Source of the DNA: Senecio squalidus
Taxonomy: Eukaryota; Streptophyta; Magnoliopsida; Asterales; Asteraceae
Reading direction: 5' to 3'
DNA length: 64,000 nt
Assembly (NCBI GenBank): GCA_910822075.1
Contig: CAJVGC010000508.1
Location: 1,798,001-1,862,000 of the forward strand
The position numbers were made by a program, and so were the translations under genes. Positions 46,585 to 55,403 of this stretch are shown in pieces (within the stretch, counting starts at the first letter, position 1; each line of letters opens with the position of its first letter). A model generated the notes under the pieces. That model was given only the letters and a program-made list of their open reading frames with translations, searched no databases and was not told where the DNA came from.

Positions 46585-47507
46585 AATAAATAAATAAATA
46601 AATAAAAAAAGTAAAAAGTCGAAGAGATGTATGTTGACCAGAGACTAGGCAAAGAATTAGAGCTTCACATTTGTTGAAAAAATCCCAATGAAGATGATTT
46701 GTTAATCGAAGCCTTCTAACAATATGATCACGAAATGAAAGTGGTGTGACTAAATTAAGAACCTTAAATGTATTAAGATATTAAGGCACTAAATCACAGG
46801 TGATTTTCCTTTACAATTTGTTGACTACAAAATTACATTTAAGATATTTAGTGACTTAATTTAATAAAATCACATGTGATTACTAAACATTTTGTGACAT
46901 TTTATATCAACATACTAAGGAACATTATTAATAAAATCACAAGTGATTACTAAACATATTTGTGACATTTTACATCAACATACTAAGGCACATTATTAAT
47001 AAAATCACAGGTGATTACTAAACATTTTTGTGACATTTTACATCAACATACTAAGGCACATTATTAATAAAATCACAGGTGATTACTAAACATTTTTGTG
47101 ACATTTTACATCAACATATTAAGGCAAATTATAACTAAAATCACAGGTGATTACTAGGTGATTACTAAACATTTTGGTGACATTTTACATCAAGGTACTA
47201 AGCCACTAAATTATAAACAGTTCTTAATGTAAAAACTTTAGAATCACAAGTGATTACTAAACATTTTTGTGACATTTTACATCAACATACTAAGGCACAT
47301 TATTAATAAAATCACAGGTGATTACTAAACATTTTTGTGACATTTTACATCAACATATTAAGGCACATTATAAATAAAATCACAGGTGATTACTAGGTGA
47401 TTACTAAACATTTTGGTGACATTTTACATCAAGGTACTAAGCCACTAAATTATAAACAGTTCTTAATGTAAAAACTTTAGAATCACAAGTGATTACTAAA
47501 CATTTTT
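46585..47507. repeat. 0.9-kb repeat block, copy 1 (with palindrome array)
   Basis: It begins with AAATAAATAAATAAA and a cyclin exon copy (46639-46749), then about ten units of roughly 65 bp. The units contain the near-perfect palindrome AATCACATGTGATT or AATCACAGGTGATT followed by ACTAAACATTTTTGTGACAT and ACTAAGGCACATT. It is repeated at 48020-48934 with few differences. Confidence 0.9.
46639..46749 (-). pseudogene. Captured cyclin D exon, duplicate copy
   Basis: A 111-bp exon on the - strand, reading VTPLSFRDHIVRRL then TNHLHWDFFNKCEALILCLV, with AG acceptor and GT donor. It is the same exon as 48071-48181 and was duplicated with the 0.9-kb block. It has no downstream partner exon. Confidence 0.8.
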
Positions 47508-47849
47508 GTGACATTTTATTTGTTCATACATTAAGTACCACTTGTATTATGATATACTCATACATTTGTTATGTATATTACATAATAACAAAAGAAAATA
47601 TGTTGATTGACCAAATAAAATATACATTATGGTCTAACCAACAGAAATGAGTACATACTAGTGCATGGAGAAAGTACATGTTTTTAGCATGATAATTAAG
47701 TAATAAAAATGAAACAAGGTCTTACTATTAGTTTTATTAAGAAAAGTACATTCCTAGCATTTGTTGTTGTACCATAAGCAATGAGAGTTGTACCAAAAAC
47801 ATGCAAAAACAAATGATTAAGAAAATATAAAAAAGACAAAGAGACAAAC

Positions 47850-47980
47850 CTTAGTGGTTTGGAGAAGATCCAGAAGTTGACTTTTGTAGTCAATGGAATT
47901 TGGAGGATCAATTTGATCAACAACAGCAAGCATTGCAGATGTTGCCAATAAAGATGGTTTATAGCACATGAATCTTGAAT
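47850..47980 (-). pseudogene. Captured cyclin D exon (second of two)
   Basis: On the - strand, after a TTTTTGCAG acceptor, the exon reads DSRFMCYKPSLLATSAMLAV then VDQIDPPNSIDYKSQLLDLL and ends at a GTTTGT donor. CYCD3 proteins have 'SDSRFxxYLPSVLATATMLxVIDQIEPCNSI' here, in the C-terminal cyclin fold. It joins in frame to the exon at 48071-48181. Confidence 0.82.
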
Positions 47981-48019
47981 CTGCAAAAACCAAAAAGAAA
48001 AAGAAAATAATAAATAAAT

Positions 48020-48934
48020 AATTAAATAAATAAATAAAAAAAGTAAAAAGTCGAAGAGATGTATGTTGACCAGAGACTAGGCAAAGAATTAGAGCTTCAC
48101 ATTTGTTGAAAAAATCCCAATGAAGATGATTTGTTAATCGAAGCCTTCTAACAATATAATCAAGAAATGAAAGTGGTGTGACTAAATTAAGAACCTTAAA
48201 TGTATTAAGATATTAAGGCACTAAATCACATGTGATTTTCCTTTACAATTTGTTGACTACAAAATTACATTTAAGATATTTAGTGACTTAATTTAATAAA
48301 ATCACATGTGATTACTAAACATTTTGTGACATTTTATATCAATATACTAAGGAACATTATTAATAAAATCACAAGTGATTACTAAACATATTTGTGACAT
48401 TTTACATCAACATACTAAGGCACATTATTAATAAAATCACAGGTGATTACTAAACATTTTTGTGACATTTTACATCAACATACTAAGGCACATTATTAAT
48501 AAAATCACATGTGATTACTAAACATTTTTGTGACATTTTACATCAACATATTAAGGCACATTATAACTAAAATCACAGGTGATTACTAGGTGATTACTAA
48601 ACATTTTGGTGACATTTTACATCAAGGTACTAAGCCACTAAATTATAAACAGTTCTTAATGTAAAAACTTTAGAATCACAAGTGATTACTAAACATTTTT
48701 GTGACATTTTACATCAACATACTAAGGCACATTATTAATAAAATCACAGGTGATTACTAAACATTTTTGTGACATTTACATCAACATATTAAGGCACATT
48801 ATAAATAAAATCACAGGTGATTACTAAGTGATTACTAAACATTTTGGTGACATTTTACATCAAGGTACTAAGCCACTAAATTATAAACAGTTCTTAATGT
48901 AAAAACTTTAGAATCACAAGTGATTACTAAACAT
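48020..48934. repeat. 0.9-kb repeat block, copy 2
   Basis: A direct repeat of 46585-47507, separated from it by about 510 bp of different sequence that includes the second cyclin exon. It contains the same palindrome-centred units and the cyclin exon 48071-48181. Confidence 0.9.
48071..48181 (-). pseudogene. Captured cyclin D exon (first of two)
   Basis: A 111-bp exon on the - strand reading VTPLSFLDYIVRRL then TNHLHWDFFNKCEALILCLV and S, matching the start of the C-terminal cyclin domain of CYCD3 ('PVTPLSFxDHIxRRLGLxxHLHWEFLxRCE'). Acceptor TTTAG and donor GTCAAC are present. The split codon joins to the exon at 47980-47850 in frame, as in the donor gene. Confidence 0.82.
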
Positions 48935-49082
48935 ACAGATCGTACTAAGAATTCACAAAATTAAGTAAATTTCATCAGAAACTAAACAGAAAAAAACATA
49001 AAAAAAAACAGAGTAATTTAATAACAATAAAACACACACACACACAAAAGAGAGAGTAAATTAATGGTTTAATCAATTACCA

Positions 49083-49160
49083 AAGTGAGAATAAGAATCA
49101 AAGTAATAATCAGCACTAGTTTTATGAGCATCAAAGCGAGAGGGCGTCACACTTTTTTCT
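49083..49160 (-). pseudogene. Captured PRMT1 exon fragment
   Basis: On the - strand the frame reads VTPSRFDAHKTSADYYFDSY then SHF and a split Gly codon before a GTAATTG donor. 'TSADYYFDSYSHFGIHEEML' is the invariant entry of the methyltransferase domain in plant PRMT1 (PRMT10/11-type naming varies). Only this exon end is present; the rest of the gene was not captured. Confidence 0.82.
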
Positions 49161-49781
49161 TTCTTTATCAACAACCATCGTGTTTATTGTTACAAGAATA
49201 TTAAATGCATACATACAAACAACCTTATATAATCCTTATTATGATGAAATAAATAACAACAGAGTATCTTAATTTCGAAATCCCATTTTGAAAAAATATA
49301 GAAATTGATTAAATTTATACGACCTTATTTAGGGGGAATTTGGAGTTATAAATGAGTTTCATAATTCTTATCATACATAGCTAATAACCCCAAAGCAAAA
49401 AGAAAAAAAAAACGTAATAAATCATAGACTAAAAATTGAAAATTGGTGATTATGTAAAGATACAAAATTGAATCGATCTTGTTAAAATTAAATTAGGTAA
49501 AAGGAAAATGAAGGCAGAAAGAAAGAAATTCACCTGAAATTGAGTAAATTAATTGAAGAAATGATGATGAATGAAAAAGAAATTGGGGGGTAGTTGATTT
49601 GAGATCTTGATGATAGCTCACTGGAGGTGGAAACAATTACACATAGGGGCGGGTGACCTTTTTAAATATTTTTTCAATATGACTAAAATACCCCTCCGTG
49701 GGTTTGATCTATTAATGAAATTGTGTGGCTCTAAAGGTGATCCCTGGATCTCTAGAAAAAAAGGGATCCCTATTCAACCTC

Positions 49782-49785
<4 letters not shown>

Positions 49786-49871
<86 letters not shown>
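49786..49871. repeat. (TA)n tract, right of 3.6-kb element
   Basis: About 86 bp of TA repeats, the other half of the Helitron 2 internal microsatellite. Confidence 0.95.
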
Positions 49872-49872
<1 letters not shown>

Positions 49873-50105
49873 TTTTATGTTTATACACATGTTATTTATA
49901 ATTATTTATAATTATATTTTTTATTTGAGTAGAGATTGAATGTAAGAGAGTGTAATTATGTATTGTAAGAGGGTGTAAAATAAAAATAATCTTTGATGAC
50001 ATCATCAATCTGATCTAACGGCTGAAATCAAAGAGGTTAATCTATCCAACGGATCTTACTTCGTCATGTGTCATTTAAGGCCCATCTTTTATTATATATT
50101 AAAGA

Positions 50106-51222
50106 TTCTTTTCCTTGGTGTAACTATATAGAAGAACATTGAGATGGCCAAACATCGAGGTTAATGATATCATAACTTTAACGGATAATAATAAATTGAC
50201 GATGGATAAAACAATTGATTTATTATGATTTTATTCGTTTTAAAAAAAATATCTAATCTATATAGCAAGTTTTAGAAAAATATAATTAATGCATAATGTC
50301 ATCTTTACCCTTAAAATTTAAAAATACTTGAAATTCTATAAATATATATCCAATTTAATTTAAGGATAATATGAGAAGTTTGATATAAAATTTTTAAATG
50401 GTCATCTATTGACAATCAAAAACGCAACAAAATAGTTATTTTAAAACGAAAAAAAAATGTATAAGAGTTAGTCTAAGTATTTTTTTAAATGAGATAAACT
50501 CTACGAAATCGACATTATAAATAATGAACCAGACATGCAACCTATTCCAACCTGTTTGTCTGCATGTTTAATTCGGCTGACAATATGCTTCGACTTGTTT
50601 GCCTATCTACTTAATTATTAATTTTATTTTTTTACTTTTATTTTTATTACTACCCCACCCGACCTGTCTGTCTGCCTGCTTAAATAATATTTTTTTATTT
50701 TTGTTACTACGCTATTAACTGTATACATATGAAATATATATAATTGATGTATATATATATGATGTTTAACATGTACAAAATATAAGTCAACAACTATTAT
50801 CAATTTTTAAGTAAAATATACAAATATTAACACAGTTAGTAATATGGAGACACCCTCTATGTAAAAAATGAAGAAAGAAGGTAGAAGTTATAAACAAGAG
50901 TCAGAAGAGGTTTGACCAATCAACATCATCTGTTGTATCCATACGCACGTGAACTCTTTTTTGCAGAAATTACCACTCTTTTCATTATTATACCAAAAAT
51001 CAACTAATAAAACTAATTATTTATCCATTTTTATTTAATTATTATTTTAAAAAATCAAAATTTTATGTTTTGTATACTTTCATTACAAATATAATTTTTC
51101 AATGATTTGATGCTTATTATAGTTTCAACAAATTAATTAATAAATATGATAGTTTCAACAAATTAATTAATAAAATTTATATATTTATTATCTGGTAACT
51201 GTTTTATCGGATAAATAAGTTA
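50106..51222. other. AT-rich spacer
   Basis: No gene. CCTGTTTGTCTGCATG and CGACCTGTCTGTCTGCC near 50550-50680 are two related short repeats. A 31-bp unit (GATAGTTTCAACAAATTAAT onward) is tandemly repeated near 51117-51173. Confidence 0.5.
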
Positions 51223-51231
51223 TTTTTTCAT

Positions 51232-52827
51232 GAGTTAATTACATAATTGGTCCATGTGTTTGTTCCAAAACAACGGGTCCAGTCCCTGAGTCACAATTTG
51301 TTCGGGTCCAGTCCCTGGGGCATATGTTTGGTTACACGTTTGGTCCCTCTTCCTAACGTTCGTTTATTTTGGTCGTTAAGTGAGTCATGTGCTTCTCACG
51401 TGAGGGGTATTATAGACATTCTCTCTTTTACAGGGATCAATTATGTAACTTAGAAATATCATATTTTAATTTGTTATTTTTTTCTTTCTAAATTCATAAA
51501 CATCAAACCAAAATTCCAGATTTCATCTCTCTCTCTGTTCTTCTTTCACTCCAAACCACCGCCACCCTCCCTAACCACCACCACCACCACCAGATTCCCG
51601 CTAAACACCGTCCCAAACCACCGCCATAAAGATCTGGTCGTCAATTCCGTTTATACGAAACAAAATACAAGTAAGTAATCAAATCAATAAATCCAATTCA
51701 TGTCATAAAATCTAAAAAAAATTCATTTAATATTCGGGGGTTTTTTCGTTTATAGATAATCAAAAAAACTTGCATAAACCCACATAAATAATCAAAAAAG
51801 TATATTACCTTGCTGCAAAATAAGCTAAACTTTGACTTTTATTGTCAAAACAGAGCAATTTAAAATACCTTGAAAAACACCATTAAACCGCCGCCATTAA
51901 AGCACAATTGGAGCTCAAACCAACTATTCTTTTTCCCTAAATTACTAATAAAACATTAATTAATCATGTTACAAAGCAAATCATTTGTTCGGAAAACCAA
52001 ACAAGGCAAAGTTGTTAAGGTAAATTTCACCTTTTTTTACCCCTAATTTTGTAAACCCTAGTTTTACTGTTTATGAAAGAAATTAAGTTAATTTATGCAC
52101 ACAGGTGGTTAGAGAACATTACCTTAGAGATGATATTTACTGTGGAGCTTCTTTTTGTCAAAAAGATTGCGATACGAAAACCGCCCGTTTCGTTTCCCCC
52201 GGTTCGATTATCCTTGTTGTTGACACTAATGTTGTTCTTAATCAGGTTTAATAAACTTTCATTTTTTTCCTTAATGAAGTCTGTTTCTGTATAATTAAGT
52301 AGCTTACGTACGCGTGGTATACATTTTAGATTGATTTGCTCGAGAATACAGCGATTGACGATGTTGTGGTGCTGTCTGTGGTGTTGGATGAGGTTAAGAA
52401 TAAGAATCTTGGAGTTTAGGGAGGGAGGCGGTGGTTTGTGGTGGCGGTGGTTAGGGAGGCGGTGGTTTGGAGTGAAAGAGGGAAAGAGAGATGAAATCTG
52501 GAGTGCTTTGGAGTGAAAGAGGGAGAGAGAGATGAAATCTGGAATTTTGGTTTGTTGTTTATGAATTTAGAAAAAAAAAATAATAAATTAAAATATGATA
52601 TTTCTAAGTTACATAACTGATCCCTGTAAAAGAGAGAATGTCTATAATACCCCTCACGTGAGAAGCACATGACTTACTTAACGACCAAAATAAACGAACG
52701 TTAGGAAGAGGGACCAAACGTGTAACCAAACATATGCCACAGGGACTGGACCCGAACGAATTGTGACCCAAGAACTGGACCCGTTGTTTTGGAACAAACA
52801 CACAGGGACAAATTATATAATTAACTC
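51232..52827 (+). mobile_element. Pack-MULE with perfect 9-bp TSD carrying RRP44 exons
   Basis: A 1,596-bp element whose ends are inverted repeats of about 350-400 bp: 51232 to about 51600 against about 52420-52827. Both hold TTGTTCCAAAACAACGGGTC, GGCATATGTTTGGTTACACG and AACGTTCGTTTATTTTGGTC. It is flanked by identical 9-bp repeats TTTTTTCAT (51223-51231 and 52828-52836), which is diagnostic of Mutator-like elements. The right arm has an extra internal duplication of about 45 bp (GATTTCATCTCTCTC units). No transposase. The interior is a captured piece of a host gene with introns kept. Confidence 0.93.
51966..52419 (+). pseudogene. Captured 5' part of exosome nuclease RRP44/DIS3, still open
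   Basis: Exons 51966-52019, 52105-52245 and 52330-52419, with GT-AG introns. The translation begins MLQSKSFVRKTKQGKVVK, continues VVREHYLRDDIYCGASFCQK, then VVDTNVVLNQ and IDLLENTAIDDVVVLSVVLD. This is the N-terminus of RRP44 (DIS3), the catalytic subunit of the RNA exosome: the Cys-rich CR3 motif and the first strand of the PIN nuclease with its acidic residue. The frame is open from ATG to a TAG that lies at the TIR junction, giving 94 residues. It lacks the rest of PIN and all RNase II domains, so it cannot be a nuclease. It could be transcribed and might interfere with or regulate the parent gene; that is inference. Confidence 0.88.
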
Positions 52828-52836
52828 TTTTTTCAT

Positions 52837-53355
52837 TAAGGTGACAAAGAAATTAAAAGTTGTTATGCCAGTAGTCAAATCATAGATTTGAATTATAAAG
52901 AGTAGAGTATATAAATTAACAACGAATTAAGAGTTGAATACATATTTAAGAATATAAAAATACGCTACGTAGAATACTAGTTTGGATATCGTTGAATATA
53001 TTTTAAATAGTTTTCCATTTCAATATTTTACCTTAAATCTTTTTGAATAAGATAAATGTTTTGAAAAATCTAATACTTTTACTTTTTATCTAAAGAGATC
53101 TTCAAATACATTACACCAATCTTTTAAAATACATTTCTATTCGAATGAATGAATGTCGTTCATTCGAATAGAAATGACAGGTCCAGAGTAATGTTATATC
53201 CTCGTATGCATACAAACGATAAATATAAATGTCACATGGAAGAATCATCTATGAAATATACACAAACAATAAAAACTTATATAAGTGTCATTTATTTCCT
53301 TATAATTAAAACATCACAACTAAGGATGTATTTGTTCATATAGATGGATACAATA
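52837..53355. other. Spacer with an 18-bp perfect palindromic hairpin
   Basis: At 53132-53176 CATTTCTATTCGAATGAA pairs perfectly with TTCATTCGAATAGAAATG across a 9-nt loop. The rest is AT-rich and has no gene. Confidence 0.6.
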
Positions 53356-53358
53356 TAA

Positions 53359-55340
53359 GAGCACTCGGAGTAATAATGAGTGACAATGAGGTTGTGGTAG
53401 GTTGTGGGGAAAAAGGTGATGACGTGGCAGTGAGAATGAGAGTTGTGAGTTGTTATGATAGGGAGGGTTGTGGTGGGTTGTGGGATTATTTTAATATTTT
53501 TTTATTTTTCTTAAAAGATTTAAATAAAATAAATAATACATTTATTAAAATAAAAATACAATATAATAATAAAAAAAAACACACAATACATTAATTAAAA
53601 AAAAATTACAATACAATAATTAAAATAAAAATACAATACAATAATTAAAAAAAAAACACAATACAATAATTAAAAAAAAATTACAATACAATAATTAAAA
53701 AAATCTAACGTCCTCGATAGTTCTCCGGAAGTGTCCAAATGTGGGCTACGAGATCCTCCCGGAGTGCGTGGTGTGTGGGCCTGTCTCTAACCTCTCGGTT
53801 AATCCGGATACGTTCGTTGATTCTATCTTGAAAAGATCTCTGATTGGGTGCCGGAGGAGCATACCATTCACCGGCATCGCATATCGACAGTCTGTTGTCT
53901 TCAACGATCATGTTGTGTAATATAATAGCCCCATACATAACTCTTCTAAGTTTGTTCATCTTGTAAAATCTAGCGGCGTGTCTTATAATACCCCAACGAC
54001 CTTGAAGAACACCGAATGCCCGTTCGATATCCTTTCTCGCACTCTCTTGATAACGTTTGAATTTGCGGCGAGGTTCTTCATATGGGTGCGAGTAAGCTTT
54101 AACAAATGTCGACCACTCCGGATATATACCGTCTGCAAGGTAGTATCCTTTAGTGTACTGGTTGCCGTTGACGGTGAATGTGTAGTCCGGGGATGAGTCG
54201 TTGAGCATATCATGAAACAACGGCGATTGTTTAAGCACGTTGATGTCGTTGTTCGACCCGGCGACACCGAAGTAAGCATGCCATATCCATAGATCGTACG
54301 AGGCAACGGCTTCCAACATAACCGTTGGATAACCATGGTCACCTCGTGTGTATTGCCCCTTGTATGCATTTGGACATTGATCCCATTTCCAATGCATACA
54401 GTCTATGCTACCAAGCATACCCGAAAAACCGTGAACCTCACCGTGTTTTTGATATAAACGATTAACATCGTCTTGTGTGGGGGCTCTTAGATAAACGTTT
54501 GTGTATAGATGGATTACACATTTTAAAAAATTATCTAAGGATTCGGTTGAAGTTCTTTCAGACATTTGTAAATATTCGTCGAAGGCGTCCGGACAAATCC
54601 CGTACGCCATCATACGAATAGCCGACGTGCATTTATGCAAACAACTAAAACCCATTTTACCCGTTGCATCGGGGCGTTGTGTGAAATATTTAAAATAGTC
54701 GGGTATAGGTTCTACAGAGTAATTAGAAATACCTTCGACTATTCGGAGGAAAAGAGGCCTTCTCATACGAAACCGTCTACGGAAATATTCGTCCGGGTAT
54801 ACGCTTTCGCCGGAGAAGTAATGTCGTACCACGTTTTCGTTAGCTTCGGCGCGATCGCGGTTGATATATCGCCTTTTCTTTTTCACCCTACGCCGAGAAC
54901 TTGTAGCCTCGTTTTCTTCCATCTCCAACATTTGTACCGACATGGCTAGAACTTGTAACAACTCGGAGTCGGAAGATGATGCCGAATCCGCAACATCGTG
55001 CTCGGTTGAAGAATTCGAACTCATAGTTTGTAATATGGTTTAAAGAATGAATATTGAGAAAGAAAGATATTGAGAATTGGTGTGAATTTTGGGTTAGATT
55101 ATGGGGGTATTTATAGGTGAATTTGGAAAAAAAAAATAATAATAATATATATATAATTATAACGGTTATATAACCGTTAGAATTAAAAGAAAAAAAAAAA
55201 AAATACTCGAGAATTGCCCGTTGTGGGCACAACGAGCAACTGAGAACGAGCAGAGAACGACGAGCATCGGTGTCATAACGAGCACCATGGCTCGTTGAGA
55301 GTCGGATAACGAGCCACAACGGAGACCACTCCGTGTGCTC
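53359..55340 (-). mobile_element. PIF/Harbinger element with transposase only
   Basis: Ends GAGCACTCGGAGT and the inverse of GAGCACACGGAGTGG, flanked by TAA (53356-53358 and 55341-55343), the 3-bp target typical of PIF/Harbinger. 1,982 bp. It encodes an intact transposase but no ORF1 partner. The left part contains several near-copies of ACAATACAATAATTAAAA. Confidence 0.88.
53705..55024 (-). CDS. PIF/Harbinger transposase (HARBI1/ALP1-like DDE nuclease)
   Basis: A 439-residue uninterrupted frame of the plant PIF/Harbinger transposase family (DDE_Tnp_4-like fold). Visible motifs: an acidic, Ser-rich N-terminus; RRRFRMRRPLFLRIVEGI; GSIDCMHWKW with D208; FGVAGSNNDINVL with the conserved D260; YYLADGIYPEW with D298; and DIERAFGVLQGRWGI with E334. 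The likely catalytic triad is D208-D298-E334. The full length and lack of stops suggest a young insertion. A related element at 22126-23894 carries a dead ORF1. An ALP1-type domesticated host gene is the alternative, but TIRs and a TSD surround this one, so it is a transposon gene. Confidence 0.92.
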   Translation of the reverse strand: MSSNSSTEHDVADSASSSDSELLQVLAMSVQMLEMEENEATSSRRRVKKKRRYINRDRAEANENVVRHYFSGESVYPDEYFRRRFRMRRPLFLRIVEGISNYSVEPIPDYFKYFTQRPDATGKMGFSCLHKCTSAIRMMAYGICPDAFDEYLQMSERTSTESLDNFLKCVIHLYTNVYLRAPTQDDVNRLYQKHGEVHGFSGMLGSIDCMHWKWDQCPNAYKGQYTRGDHGYPTVMLEAVASYDLWIWHAYFGVAGSNNDINVLKQSPLFHDMLNDSSPDYTFTVNGNQYTKGYYLADGIYPEWSTFVKAYSHPYEEPRRKFKRYQESARKDIERAFGVLQGRWGIIRHAARFYKMNKLRRVMYGAIILHNMIVEDNRLSICDAGEWYAPPAPNQRSFQDRINERIRINREVRDRPTHHALREDLVAHIWTLPENYRGR

Positions 55341-55403
55341 TAACAAACATACAAATCTAGGATTCAAAAAATAAAAAATCGAACCGAAAAAATTAAAACA
55401 AAT

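Larger units (their letters stand above)
46199..49785 (-). mobile_element. 3.6-kb gene-carrying TIR element in (TA)n
   Basis: Left end GATTGGGGTTCAATAGAGAT and right end, inverted, GGGTGAGGTTGAATAGGGAT. Homology of the arms extends about 110 bp and includes CTAGAGATCCA, GATCACCTT and CACGGAGGGG. Both sides border (TA)n. No transposase. On the - strand it carries a PRMT1-like exon and cyclin D-like exons with splice sites, two copies of a 0.9-kb tandem-repeat block, and untranslated-type sequence. It fits a Pack-TIR (gene-capturing DNA transposon); the superfamily is uncertain because the TSD is masked by TA. Confidence 0.85.
46029..50105 (-). mobile_element. Helitron 2, interrupted by a gene-carrying TIR element
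   Basis: On the - strand it starts TCTTTAATATATAATAAAAG at 50105 (after A) and ends near 46029 after the hairpin CGCGCTATCGCGGG. It matches Helitron 1 at both ends and inside: GATTGATGATGTCATCAAA, ACATGTGTATAAAC before the (TA)n, and GTTTATGATTTA after it. The final CTAG is degraded. The element is split at its internal (TA)n by the insert at 46199-49785. Confidence 0.82.

Noticed and set aside
46585..48934. CRISPR-like array
   Set aside because: The repeats are contiguous tandem units without unique spacers, in plant DNA inside a transposon.
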